A DNA stretch of 64,000 nucleotides, from contig NZ_JABMJK010000004.1 of NCBI RefSeq assembly GCF_013376005.1, positions 186,001-250,000 on the forward strand. Direction: 5' to 3'. This DNA comes from Duganella sp. SG902 (GTDB taxonomy: Bacteria > Pseudomonadota > Gammaproteobacteria > Burkholderiales > Burkholderiaceae_D). The translations under genes were made by a program, and so were the position numbers. Of the stretch, positions 9,051-18,242 are shown piece by piece; within the stretch, counting starts at the first letter, position 1, and each line of letters starts with the position of its first letter. Below the pieces are notes generated by a model that did not search any database, was not told the DNA's origin, and saw nothing but the letters and a program-made list of their open reading frames with translations.

Positions 9051-12000
9051 ATGATCAATCATAAACGGCTCAAGCTGACGCAAATCGCGCTCAGCCTGTC
9101 GATCGCGCTAGCGACCGCACCGGCCTTCGCACAGAACACCACCTCGGCAATTGGCGGCCGCATCTCGGCCACCGACGGCAAGCCAGCCGCCGGCGCCACC
9201 GTGACCATCACCCACGTGGAATCGGGCACCGTCAGCAACGTCGTCACCGACGCCGAAGGTCGTTATGTTCAGCGCGGTTTGCGCACCGGTGGTCCGTACA
9301 CGATCACGATCACCAAAGACGGCATTACCGAGAAACGCGAAAACGTCTACATCCAGCTGGCGGAAACCGCCAACGTCGATGCCACCCTCGGCCCTGCCAT
9401 GCAGTCGGTGACGGTGACCGGCACCGCTGGCGGCCGTTCGGAGCGCTTCTCCAAGTCCAACATGGGCGCCGGCACCAGCATCACCGCCACCGAGCTGGCC
9501 ATCCAGGGTTCGATCAACCGCAACCTGCAAGACTATGCCCGCGCCGACCCGCGCGTGTCCCAGACCGACAAGGAACGCGGCGAGATGTCGGTGGCCGGCC
9601 AGAACTCGCGCTACAACTCGCTGACCATCGACGGCGTGGCCGTGAATGACACCTTCGGCCTGGAGTCGAACGGCAGCCCGACCGCCAAGCAGCCGATCTC
9701 GATCGAGGCGATCCAGTCGGTGCAGGTCAACGTGGCCAACTACGACGTCACCCAGAAGGGCTATACCGGCGGCAACATCAACGCCGTCACCAAGTCGGGC
9801 ACCAACAAGGTCAAGGGCAGCGTCTATTACGTGTTCCGTAACGACAAGCTGGCCGGCGACCGTTACAACGCCACCACCGACACCTACAGCGCACCGGCGC
9901 CGTTCAAGGAAACCACCAAGGGCGCCACCGTTGGCGGCCCGCTGATCGAAGACAAGCTGTTCATCTTCGCCGCGTACGAAAAACTGGAATCGACCCGTAA
10001 CGCGCCGTCGTTCGGCCCGATCGGCAGCCCGTTCACCAACGTCGGCATCAACCAGTCGGCCATCACCGCCGCCCAGGATATCGCCAAGAACACCTATGGC
10101 ATCAACATCGGCGACTCCAGCCTGACCGCCGGTTCGCAGCTGGTGGTGGATGACAGCCTGGTCAAACTGGACTGGAACATCAACGAAAACCACCGCGCCA
10201 TGGTGCGCTACTCGAAGACCAAGCAAGCCGAACCGCAATTCAGCGGCATGAGCGCGACCGGCCTGTCGCTGAACTCCGAGTGGTACTCGCAGGGCAAGAC
10301 CATCGAGACCCTGGTGGGCCAGTGGACCGCCGACTGGACCCCGACCTTCTCGACCGAGTTCAAGGTGTCGTCGCGCGACTATGACAGCGTGCCGACCCTC
10401 AATTCCAACCTGCCGCTGATCGCGCTGTCGTTCACCGGCGCCAACGCCCCGGGCACCCCGGCCGCCGTGCCGACCACCGCGCGCAGCCTGTTCTTCGGCA
10501 CCGATAACAGCCGTCACCGCAACATCCTGGGCACCAAGACCAAGGACGCCTACCTGGGCGCCAACTGGGCCGTGGGTGACCACGAAATCAAGTTCGGCGG
10601 CGACTACAGCAAGAACGATGTGTACAACGCCTTCCTGCAAAACATCTGGGGCAACTACACCTTCTCGTGCGTCAACGGCTGGAACTACGCCTTCCTGAAT
10701 AACGCCCCGCTGGCCGATTGCGGCAAGCTGAGCAACGCCGACATGCAGGCTGCCGTGCTGGAAAACTTCCGCATCGGCCGTCCATCGTCGTACACCGTGC
10801 AGATCCCGAATGCAGGCTACTCGCTGGACCAGGCGGTATCGACCTTCAGCATGAAGAATCTGGGCGCCTTCGTGCAGGATACCTGGACCGTCAACAACAA
10901 CCTGACCGTGAGCTATGGCGTGCGCCTGGACGCCACCCGCATGGGCGACCGTCCGCTGCGTAACGCCGGTGTGGCCAACCCGGTGGGTCCTGACGTCAAC
11001 GGCCGCCAGACCGGCGGCTTCGGCATCGACAACACCGTCACCTTCGACGGCCAGAACGTCTGGCAGCCGCGTGCCGGCTTCAACTACAAGCTGGACCGCG
11101 CACTGCCAACCCAGATCCGCGGCGGCGCCGGCCTGTTCCAGGGCGCGGCAGCGACCGTGTGGCTGTCCAACCCGTTCTCTAACCCTGGCGTGGCCACTTC
11201 GAGCATCAGCTGCAACTCGTCGACCCGTGCCTGCCCATCGGTTGGCGGCACCTTCACGCCTGACATCAACAAGCAGCCTACCGTGCTGAGCGGCGGCACC
11301 AGCGCGGCGCAGATCAACGTCGACGCCCTGGCCCCTGGCCTGAAGCAGCCATCGGTCTGGAAGTCGAACATTGCGCTGGACGCGGAACTGCCATGGTACG
11401 GCATCGTACTGGGCCTGGAAGCGCTGAAGACCGACGTCAAGGACGGCATCTACTACCGCAACCTGAACCTGGGCAAGCCAACCAAGATCGGTTCCGACGG
11501 TCGTGAGCTGTACTACACCTCGGGCGGCTACAACACCGCTTGCTGGTCGTCGACCGGCTCGTTCGTGACCACCGGCGCCACCTGCGGCAGCACCGGCACC
11601 ACGCCTGCACGTAACAAGGCCGGCAGCAACGCCGCCTACAACAACGTGCTGGTGGCTACCGGCACCAAGCTGGGCGGCAGCAAGCAGCTTACCGCCTCGC
11701 TGAGCCGTCCAATGACCAACGGCCTGCAATGGTCGGTGGCGTACACCTACACCGAAGCGCGCGAAGTGTCGCCACTGACCTCGTCGACTTCGAGCTCGAA
11801 CTTCTCGGGCCGTTCGGTATTCAACCCGAACGAGGAAGTGAGCGCCAACTCGAGCTACCTGGTGAAAGACCGTGTCAGCGCGCTGGTGAACTTCCAGAAG
11901 CGTTTCTTCGGTTCGTACAAAACCACCTTCGGCATGTTCTACGAAGGCCGTACCGGCAAGCCGTACAGCTGGACCATCAACAATGACTTGAACGGCGACT

Positions 12001-12488
12001 CGCTGTCCGGCAATGACCTGATGTACATCCCTTCGGCGCCAGGTTCGGGCCAGGTGGTGTTCGCCGGCGACACCGCCACCAACCACGCCAACGAAGACAA
12101 GTTCTGGTCCATCGTCAACGCCAACCCAGCGCTGAAGAAAGCCGCTGGCGGCGTGGTGGGTCGCAACACCGACTTCTCGCCATGGACCAACACCTTCGAC
12201 CTGCGCCTGTCCCAGGAAATTCCTGGCATCTTCAAAGGTCATAAGGCTTCGTTCACCCTGGATATCTTCAACTTCGGCAACCTGCTGAACAAGAAGTGGG
12301 GCCGTATCAACGAAGTGGGCTTCCAGGCAGCTGGCGCCCAGGCACGCAGCTTCGTTGATTACGTTGGTCTGGATGCTAGCGGCAAGTACATCTACAAGGT
12401 GCGCGATGCTGTGGAAGCGCTGGATGTGCGCCAGGTCAAGGGCGAATCGCAGTGGGCAGTGCAGGCGACCGTCAAGTACGAATTCTAA
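9051..12488 (+). CDS. Oar-like TonB-dependent outer-membrane receptor with carboxypeptidase-regulatory-like domain
   Basis: A 1145-aa outer-membrane protein. The signal peptide ends near APAFA|Q. Residues about 30-115 form a carboxypeptidase-regulatory-like beta-sandwich (GGRISATDGKPAAGATVTI), followed by a plug domain (NSLTIDGVAVNDTFGL, GGNINAVTKSGTNKVKGSV) and a very large barrel ending in VKYEF with the terminal Phe typical of outer-membrane proteins. Oar-like receptors import large or unusual ligands, often peptides; the ligand here is unknown. The upstream candidate Pho box and downstream nucleotidase, phospholipase and nuclease suggest a phosphorus-containing polymer or its fragments, which is inference. 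Codon use is strongly biased to C-ending codons, consistent with high expression. Confidence 0.92.
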   Translation: MINHKRLKLTQIALSLSIALATAPAFAQNTTSAIGGRISATDGKPAAGATVTITHVESGTVSNVVTDAEGRYVQRGLRTGGPYTITITKDGITEKRENVYIQLAETANVDATLGPAMQSVTVTGTAGGRSERFSKSNMGAGTSITATELAIQGSINRNLQDYARADPRVSQTDKERGEMSVAGQNSRYNSLTIDGVAVNDTFGLESNGSPTAKQPISIEAIQSVQVNVANYDVTQKGYTGGNINAVTKSGTNKVKGSVYYVFRNDKLAGDRYNATTDTYSAPAPFKETTKGATVGGPLIEDKLFIFAAYEKLESTRNAPSFGPIGSPFTNVGINQSAITAAQDIAKNTYGINIGDSSLTAGSQLVVDDSLVKLDWNINENHRAMVRYSKTKQAEPQFSGMSATGLSLNSEWYSQGKTIETLVGQWTADWTPTFSTEFKVSSRDYDSVPTLNSNLPLIALSFTGANAPGTPAAVPTTARSLFFGTDNSRHRNILGTKTKDAYLGANWAVGDHEIKFGGDYSKNDVYNAFLQNIWGNYTFSCVNGWNYAFLNNAPLADCGKLSNADMQAAVLENFRIGRPSSYTVQIPNAGYSLDQAVSTFSMKNLGAFVQDTWTVNNNLTVSYGVRLDATRMGDRPLRNAGVANPVGPDVNGRQTGGFGIDNTVTFDGQNVWQPRAGFNYKLDRALPTQIRGGAGLFQGAAATVWLSNPFSNPGVATSSISCNSSTRACPSVGGTFTPDINKQPTVLSGGTSAAQINVDALAPGLKQPSVWKSNIALDAELPWYGIVLGLEALKTDVKDGIYYRNLNLGKPTKIGSDGRELYYTSGGYNTACWSSTGSFVTTGATCGSTGTTPARNKAGSNAAYNNVLVATGTKLGGSKQLTASLSRPMTNGLQWSVAYTYTEAREVSPLTSSTSSSNFSGRSVFNPNEEVSANSSYLVKDRVSALVNFQKRFFGSYKTTFGMFYEGRTGKPYSWTINNDLNGDSLSGNDLMYIPSAPGSGQVVFAGDTATNHANEDKFWSIVNANPALKKAAGGVVGRNTDFSPWTNTFDLRLSQEIPGIFKGHKASFTLDIFNFGNLLNKKWGRINEVGFQAAGAQARSFVDYVGLDASGKYIYKVRDAVEALDVRQVKGESQWAVQATVKYEF

Positions 12489-12511
12489 GCGCGTCTGTAA
12501 CGTAGTGATTC

Positions 12512-12544
12512 AAAACGGCTGGTGGCAACATCAGCCGTTTTTTT
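12512..12544 (+). terminator. Intrinsic terminator after the Oar-like receptor
   Basis: AAAACGGCTG (12512-12521) pairs with CAGCCGTTTT (12532-12541), extended by three more pairs (one G-U) around a GCAA loop, and is followed by a T run ending at 12544. This is a textbook rho-independent terminator, only 20 bp before the next start codon. Confidence 0.9.
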
Positions 12545-12563
12545 ATTTGTACAATACGCGACT

Positions 12564-14249
12564 ATGAATAAATACCTGAGCCTGGTGGTGGTGGCGGCGC
12601 TGGCCGGCTGCGCATCGCGGCAACCCTTGCCCCCACAGGACGTGACCGAAATCCAGTTGGTCGCGTTGAACGATTTCCACGGCAATCTGGAGGCCAGCAA
12701 GTACACGCTGGACAGCGCCGCCGGCGGCGGCGAACGCGTGATCCGGGCCGGCGGCATCGACACGTTGGGCGCGGCGCTGCAGGCCTGGCGCAAGCAGGAC
12801 CCGGAACTGCTGCTGGTCGGCGCCGGTGATCTGATCGGCGCCAGTCCCGCCATCTCGGCCATGTGGGCCGACGAACCGACCATCGGCGCCATGAACCTGC
12901 TTGGCTTGCGCGCCACCTCGGTCGGCAATCATGAATTCGACCAGGGCCGCATGGAACTGCTGCGCCAGCAGAAGGGCGGCTGCGTCTCGCCGCGCGCCGA
13001 CAAGGCCTGCAAGTTCGCCGGCACCTATGAAGGCGCGCAGTTCCAGTACCTGGCCGCCAACGTGATTGACATGGTGACGCGCAAGCCGGTGCTGCCCGCG
13101 TATAAGATCGAAACCGCGCATGGCGTGAAGGTAGGCCTGATCGGCACCGTGCTGCGCGAGACCGCCGAATCGGCGCTGGCCTCCGGCATCGCCGGCCTGG
13201 AATTTGTCGATGAGGCGGACGCCATCAACCGCCAGCTGCCGGAACTGCGCCAGCAGGGCGTGGGCGTGTTCGTGGTGCTGATCCACCAGGGCGGCCGCAC
13301 CACCGATAAATTCGACCAGCAGGATTGCGCCAACCTCAAAGGCCCGATCGTGGACGTGGTCAAGCGCCTCGATCCGGCGATCAAACTGGTGATCAGCGGC
13401 CACTCGCACCAGGGCTATCTGTGCAAGGTCGACGGGCGGCTGGTCACGCAGGCCGACATGGGCGGCCACGTGATGAGCCGCATCCGCCTGACGGTCGACA
13501 ACAACACCAACAGCGTGCGCGACGTCGCCGCGCGGCAGGAGGTCATGATGCCCGGCGCCTGGCCGGCCGATCCTGCGCTGGAAGCCTATCTGAAGCAGGC
13601 GCGCGCGCGCAGTACCGCCGCGCTGGCGCAACCGATCGCCGCGCTGGCCGTGCCCAGCGTGAAGCGCGAAGCGGACCACGCGCGCGAATCGGCGCTGGGC
13701 GATCTGGTGGCCGATTCCATGCTGTACGCGGGCCGCGCCTACGGAGCGCAGATCGCGCTGCAGAATGCGGGCGGCATCCGCCAGGACCTGGAATCCGGCC
13801 CGGGCAACCGCGTCACGCTGGGCCACGCCATGGCCGTTCTGCCGTTCGGGAATGCGCTGGTGGTGATGAATCTGCGCGGCGCGCAGATCGTCGAACTGCT
13901 GGAAGAACAATGGCTGGGCGGGCGCGATGTCAAGCGTGGCTTGCTGCAGGTGTCGGAGGGCTTCAGCTACGCGTGGGACGCGAGCCGGCCCGAAGGCCGC
14001 AGGATCGTGCCGGGCAGCGTCAAGCTGAATGGCACGCCGCTGCAAATGGACAGCTCGTACCGCGTGGTCACGAACAACTTCCTGGCCGAGGGCGGCGATG
14101 GCTTCCCGACCTTCACCAAGGGCAGCGGCCGCGCGCCGACCAACGTGCGCGATATCGACGCGCTGACCAATTACCTGATTAAGCGCGAACAGGAACAACG
14201 TCCCGCCGGCGCGGCCGCGCCTGGGACGCGTTACCAGCGCGTGGAATAA
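12564..14249 (+). CDS. 5'-nucleotidase / 2',3'-cyclic phosphodiesterase family lipoprotein
   Basis: A 561-aa UshA-like enzyme expected to remove phosphate from nucleotides outside the cytoplasm. The N-terminus is a lipoprotein signal with lipobox LAGC (Cys16). The metallophosphatase domain shows NDFHGN (Asp37, His39), GAGDLIGAS, VGNHEFDQG and ISGHSHQGY; the C-terminal domain has LQNAGGIRQDL and FLAEGGDGF, which form the substrate pocket in the family. ATG 12564 was chosen because the lipoprotein signal begins there; a GTG at 12522 in the same frame lies inside the terminator. No clear ribosome site is seen. It is followed 14 bp later by a phospholipase-D-type gene. Confidence 0.93.
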   Translation: MNKYLSLVVVAALAGCASRQPLPPQDVTEIQLVALNDFHGNLEASKYTLDSAAGGGERVIRAGGIDTLGAALQAWRKQDPELLLVGAGDLIGASPAISAMWADEPTIGAMNLLGLRATSVGNHEFDQGRMELLRQQKGGCVSPRADKACKFAGTYEGAQFQYLAANVIDMVTRKPVLPAYKIETAHGVKVGLIGTVLRETAESALASGIAGLEFVDEADAINRQLPELRQQGVGVFVVLIHQGGRTTDKFDQQDCANLKGPIVDVVKRLDPAIKLVISGHSHQGYLCKVDGRLVTQADMGGHVMSRIRLTVDNNTNSVRDVAARQEVMMPGAWPADPALEAYLKQARARSTAALAQPIAALAVPSVKREADHARESALGDLVADSMLYAGRAYGAQIALQNAGGIRQDLESGPGNRVTLGHAMAVLPFGNALVVMNLRGAQIVELLEEQWLGGRDVKRGLLQVSEGFSYAWDASRPEGRRIVPGSVKLNGTPLQMDSSYRVVTNNFLAEGGDGFPTFTKGSGRAPTNVRDIDALTNYLIKREQEQRPAGAAAPGTRYQRVE

Positions 14250-14263
14250 ACCAAGGAGTCTTC

Positions 14264-15487
14264 ATGCGTAAGATATTACTTTCCGCCCTGGTCGCGGCGG
14301 CCGTGCTGGCGGCGCCGGCGCGCGCCGAGTTTTCGATTCCCGGCTATGAGCTGGTGCAGACCGCGCCGGTCGAAACGCCGCTGCACAGCGATGACCTGCG
14401 CAGCGCCGCGCAGGTGTGGTCCGAGTTGTTCGACAACGCCAAAAGCGAAATCGTCATCGGCCAGTTCTACGCCGTGGTCAAGCCGGGCAGCGTGTTTGAA
14501 AAGGTGGTGGAGCGGCTGGAGGCCGCCGGCAAGCGTGGCGTGAAGATCCGCTTCCTGCTCGACCAGAAAGGCGTGGGCCTGTCGGAGCAGCCGACCCTCG
14601 ATCGCCTGAAGGCGATTCCGAATCTGGAATTGCGCGTTTTGGATTTCAACAAGCTGACCGGCAACGGCATCATCCACGCCAAGTACCTGGTGGTGGATGG
14701 CGCGACCGCCTACGTCGGCAGCCAGAACTTCGACTGGCGCTCGTTTGAACACATCCACGAAACCGGCTTGCGCATCACCGATCCGAAAGTGGTGGCGCAG
14801 GTGCTGGCCATCTTCAACCAGGACTGGCGCGCGCAGGCCCTGACCTCGCAGGGCCAGATCGCACCGGTGCTGAACGCGCGCACCGCGCTGGCGGACATTC
14901 ATCAAGACGCCTTCCTGCTGTCCAGCCCCAACCAGTACAACCCGGCCGGCGTCGGCGATTCGGAAACCGGCCTGCCGGCGCTGCTGGCGGAAGCCCGGAG
15001 CGAGGTCCGTATCCAGCTGCTCGACTACGCGCCGCTGAGCTACGGGCCGAAAGGCACCCGACCTTACTACGCCGTGATCGACAACGCGGTGCGCGCGGCG
15101 GCCCAGCGTGGCGTGAAGATCAAGCTGATGGTCTCCAACTGGAACCTTGAGCAACCAGCGCAGGCCTACCTGAAAAGCCTGGCCGTGCTGCCCAACGTGG
15201 AGATCCGCGTGGTGACGCTGCCGGTGGCCTCGAGCGGCTTCATTCCGTTCGCGCGCGTCATCCACAGCAAGACCATGGTGATCGACAACCAGATCGCGTG
15301 GGTCGGCACCAGCAACTGGAGCGGCGGCTACTTCGACCTGTCGCGCAACCTGGAAGTGGTGATGCGCAACGAGAAAATGGCGCAGCGCCTCGCGGCCTTG
15401 CAGGAGCAGACGTGGCGCTCGTCGTACGCGCAAGTCCTCGACATCAACAAGCAATATCCCAAGCCGTCGAAAGGCAGTCCCGAATGA
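14264..15487 (+). CDS. Secreted phospholipase D family protein
   Basis: A 407-aa protein with a signal peptide ending near ARA|E and two HKD motifs: HAKYLVVDG...GSQN and HSKTMVIDN...GTSN. Two HKD motifs in one chain are characteristic of phospholipase D, cardiolipin synthase and related phosphodiesterases. The export signal and its position between a 5'-nucleotidase and an S1/P1 nuclease suggest a periplasmic phosphodiesterase on phospholipids or nucleic acids; the exact substrate is not visible. Ribosome site AAGGAG lies just before the start, and the stop overlaps the next gene by 4 bp. Confidence 0.9.
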   Translation: MRKILLSALVAAAVLAAPARAEFSIPGYELVQTAPVETPLHSDDLRSAAQVWSELFDNAKSEIVIGQFYAVVKPGSVFEKVVERLEAAGKRGVKIRFLLDQKGVGLSEQPTLDRLKAIPNLELRVLDFNKLTGNGIIHAKYLVVDGATAYVGSQNFDWRSFEHIHETGLRITDPKVVAQVLAIFNQDWRAQALTSQGQIAPVLNARTALADIHQDAFLLSSPNQYNPAGVGDSETGLPALLAEARSEVRIQLLDYAPLSYGPKGTRPYYAVIDNAVRAAAQRGVKIKLMVSNWNLEQPAQAYLKSLAVLPNVEIRVVTLPVASSGFIPFARVIHSKTMVIDNQIAWVGTSNWSGGYFDLSRNLEVVMRNEKMAQRLAALQEQTWRSSYAQVLDINKQYPKPSKGSPE

Positions 15488-16521
15488 AGAAACTCGCATG
15501 CATCCTGGCGCTGGGCAGCGCCTTCGTATCGCTGAACGCCCACGCATGGGGCAACGACGGCCACCGGGCGGTGGGCGCGATCGCCGATCAACTGATCAAG
15601 GGCAGCAACGCCGAGAAGCAGGTGCAAGCCTTGCTGCTGCCGGGCGAGAACCTGGCCAGGATCGCCACCTGGGCGGACTGCGTGAAAGGCACTTACTGCG
15701 GTCCGCAAACCGAGGAGATGGTGGCCTACACCACCGCCAATCCGCTGCACGCCGAGTACCACTACACCGACGTGCCGTACCAGTTGCCGCATTACGAAGA
15801 CCACGGCGTCGGCACCACCGATCACGATATCGTGCAGACGCTCAAGCAATGCATCGCCGTGCTGCAAGGGAAGGGCGACGCGCGCACCAACCCGCACAAC
15901 TTCACGCCGCGCCAGGCGTTGTTGATACTGACGCACCTGAGCGGCGACATCGCACAGCCGCTGCACGTGGGCGAAGGCTACGTCGGCAAGCGTGGTGGCT
16001 TTGTGGTGCCAACGCAGCGGCAGCTGGACGACAAGGAAGCCTTTGCCACGCAGGGCGGCAACAACCTGCTGCTGGACGATGCCAAACTGGTGGCCAGCAG
16101 CTCGCGCCTGATCCCGGCCGACGACAAGCCAGCCACGCCACAAGCCACGCGCGCCTTCCATTCGTACTGGGACACCACGGTGGTGAACTACGCCTTCCGC
16201 CGCATCGGCGCGCGCACGCCGGAGCAGTTCGCGCAGATGGTGATCGCGGAGCATCCGATCGTGGCCGCCAGCAGCGGCGATCCGCTCACCTGGCCGTATC
16301 AGTGGGCCGATCAGACCCTGACGGTGGCCAAGCTGGCCTATGCCGACGCGGTGCCCGGCAAGATGGGGCAGCAGACCAGCAAGACCACCGGCGAGTTGTA
16401 CAACGTGTGGCCGCTCACCGTGCCGGACGATTATCCGGTGCCATCGTCGGCCGCCGCCAAGGCGCAGCTGACCACCGGCGGCTATCGCCTGGCGGCGGTG
16501 CTGCAGGCGATCTGGCCGTAA
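15484..16521 (+). CDS. Secreted S1/P1-type nuclease
   Basis: A 345-aa zinc-dependent nuclease of the S1/P1 family, which cleaves single-stranded RNA and DNA and can remove 3'-phosphates. The signal peptide is predicted to cleave at AHA|WGNDGHR, which would expose Trp22 as the mature N-terminus; in this family the N-terminal tryptophan is itself a zinc ligand. His27, the THLSGDIAQPLHVG segment and the YHYTDVPY region supply further expected zinc ligands. The start ATG overlaps the preceding stop (ATGA), so it is translationally coupled to the phospholipase-D gene. With the upstream 5'-nucleotidase it would turn extracellular nucleic acid into nucleosides and phosphate. Confidence 0.93.
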   Translation: MKKLACILALGSAFVSLNAHAWGNDGHRAVGAIADQLIKGSNAEKQVQALLLPGENLARIATWADCVKGTYCGPQTEEMVAYTTANPLHAEYHYTDVPYQLPHYEDHGVGTTDHDIVQTLKQCIAVLQGKGDARTNPHNFTPRQALLILTHLSGDIAQPLHVGEGYVGKRGGFVVPTQRQLDDKEAFATQGGNNLLLDDAKLVASSSRLIPADDKPATPQATRAFHSYWDTTVVNYAFRRIGARTPEQFAQMVIAEHPIVAASSGDPLTWPYQWADQTLTVAKLAYADAVPGKMGQQTSKTTGELYNVWPLTVPDDYPVPSSAAAKAQLTTGGYRLAAVLQAIWP

Positions 16522-16530
16522 CCCGCCGCG

Positions 16531-17445
16531 CTATTTCCCGGTCAAAGGATTGAACCAGAGTTCGCTGCGCGACAGTGGCGTCTCTGGCGTCAGGTGAGGA
16601 TTCTCGATCCGCAGCACGCGCCGGTTCTGCAACGCGCCGGCCTTGATGCTTTCGCCCTTGTACTGCTGGAACAGGGCGTTCAGCGAGCCGTCCCTGATCA
16701 TGATCTCCATGCCATCCGCGATGCGCCGCGCCAGCAGCTTGCCCTCCGGGTCGCGCCGCGTGAAGAAGTACAGCGGCAGCGGATAATGCAGCAGCAAGGT
16801 CGGTTCGATCACCATGTGCGGATAGGCTTTGCGGCGCTCGCGGAATTCGCGCTGCGCCTCGTCGATCCCGCGCGAGAAGAAATCGAAGCGTCCGGCCTCC
16901 AGCATCGCGAACAGGCCAGGGTAGCTGGTGCCTTCGATGACCTCGATGCCTGCATTGTTCAGGATGGGCACATCGATCCAGTCCTTGCCTTGGCCGACAC
17001 GCAGCTTGCGCAGGTCATCGAGCTTGCGCACGGCGGCAAAGCGCGGCAGGTCGGCATCGCGCACCAGGAACAGGCGGTAGCCCAGCAAGCCGCGGTCGAT
17101 CGGCACGCGCACCGGAACGAATTGCCGCTCCAGTTCCACCGAGGTGGCGCGGGCGAACACGTTGATGCGGCCGCCCGGCATCAGCAATTCCTGCGCCACG
17201 CGCTGCGAGGACATGGGGTGGGTGGACTGGTGCAACTCGAACGGACCGTAACGCGGCTCGGTCTTCTGCAGCGCCACGCGCAGCACCGCCCAGTCGTACT
17301 CGTAGCGGCTGTCCACGTCATCGAGGCTGGTGAGCGGGTAGACCACGCGCGTGGTCGCGCCGGCATAACAGGCGGCCGCCAGGCACATTGCGGTCAGCAG
17401 CATGCGGCATGCGGTGCGCGCGCTAAATACATCCAATGTCGTCAT
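16531..17445 (-). CDS. Periplasmic solute-binding-protein-like protein (type 2 fold), orphan
   Basis: About 304 aa from ATG 17445 (MTTLDVFSARTACRM); an in-frame ATG at 17463 would add six residues and neither has a clear ribosome site. A hydrophobic signal segment ends near YAGA|TTRVVYP. The rest resembles amino-acid-type substrate-binding domains: VGQGKDWIDVPIL, LEAGRFDFFSRG and LPLYFFTRRDPEGKLLARRI. No permease or ATPase gene is adjacent, so it may be a detached binding protein or a sensor-like protein rather than part of a transporter. It converges with the nuclease gene, leaving 9 bp between stops. Ligand unknown. Confidence 0.75.
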   Translation of the reverse strand: MTTLDVFSARTACRMLLTAMCLAAACYAGATTRVVYPLTSLDDVDSRYEYDWAVLRVALQKTEPRYGPFELHQSTHPMSSQRVAQELLMPGGRINVFARATSVELERQFVPVRVPIDRGLLGYRLFLVRDADLPRFAAVRKLDDLRKLRVGQGKDWIDVPILNNAGIEVIEGTSYPGLFAMLEAGRFDFFSRGIDEAQREFRERRKAYPHMVIEPTLLLHYPLPLYFFTRRDPEGKLLARRIADGMEIMIRDGSLNALFQQYKGESIKAGALQNRRVLRIENPHLTPETPLSRSELWFNPLTGK

Positions 17446-17470
17446 CCGGCTAGTTTGCCACATCCAGCGC

Positions 17471-18232
17471 CTAAGCCCTAGTGATGGCGATCCCCATGTC
17501 GCGATAGGGCGCGATCAGCGATTCCGGAATATCCGCGTTCACCACGATGGCGCTCACCTGCGACAATGGGGCGATCTGGTAGGGCGAGGCGGTGTTGAGT
17601 TTTTCGGGCGAGGCCAGTACCACGGTGCGCTGTGCCATGTTGCTGATGGCGCGCTTGACGCCGGCCTCGTCGAAGTCGCCGGTGCTGATGCCGGTTTCCG
17701 GATGCAGGCTGCACACGCCCATGAAGTAGATGTCGGTGCGGATCTGCGCGATGGCTTCCAGCGCGCCGGGACCCATGGCCACGATGGAGTGCTTGAACAG
17801 GCGGCCGCCGATCAGGATCACCTCAACGTGCGCGTGCTGCGTCAGCTCCACCGCCACCGAAGGGCTGTGCGTGACCACCGTGCAGCGCAAGTCGGACGGC
17901 AGGGCGCGCGCCAGTTGCACGGCGGTGGTGCCGCCGTCGATGAACACCACTTGTCCCGGCGCGATCATGGCTGCGGCCGCGCGCGCGATGGCGGGCTTGG
18001 CGTCGCTGGAAATCCGCTGGCGCTCGGCGAAGTTGCCCAGCGCCGGCGAGGTGGGCAGGGCGCCGCCATGGACGCGCTTCAGCAAACCTTCGCTGGCCAG
18101 TTCGCGCAGGTCGCGGCGGATGGTGTCCTCGGACAGGCCCAGTTCCTCGCTGAGGGACCTGGCGACGATTTGCCCGTCCTGGTGCAGGCGGGCCAGCAGC
18201 AGTTCTTTGCGTTGGCGTGTCAGCATATGCAT
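17471..18232 (-). CDS. DeoR-family transcriptional regulator
   Basis: About 253 aa. An N-terminal DeoR helix-turn-helix (TRQRKELLLARLHQDG, LSEDTIRRDLRELASEG, RVHGGALP) is followed by the sugar-phosphate-isomerase-like sensor domain (VFIDGGTTAVQLA, VILIGGRLF, PETGISTGDFDEAGVKRA). Members usually repress carbohydrate or nucleoside genes and respond to a phosphorylated sugar. Start ATG 18232 (MHMLTR) or 18226 (MLTRQ) fits the family; the frame continues to 18262 but this would run through the operator-like repeats. It is divergent from the Nudix gene, with three 10-bp repeats between them, so autoregulation is likely. Effector unknown. Confidence 0.92.
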   Translation of the reverse strand: MHMLTRQRKELLLARLHQDGQIVARSLSEELGLSEDTIRRDLRELASEGLLKRVHGGALPTSPALGNFAERQRISSDAKPAIARAAAAMIAPGQVVFIDGGTTAVQLARALPSDLRCTVVTHSPSVAVELTQHAHVEVILIGGRLFKHSIVAMGPGALEAIAQIRTDIYFMGVCSLHPETGISTGDFDEAGVKRAISNMAQRTVVLASPEKLNTASPYQIAPLSQVSAIVVNADIPESLIAPYRDMGIAITRA

Positions 18233-18242
18233 GAATTTTCTT

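Noticed and set aside
9108..12242. Long minus-strand open frame opposite the Oar-like receptor (1044 codons)
   Set aside because: Composition is Val/Gly/His/Arg rich without domains; it results from strong third-position bias in the receptor gene.
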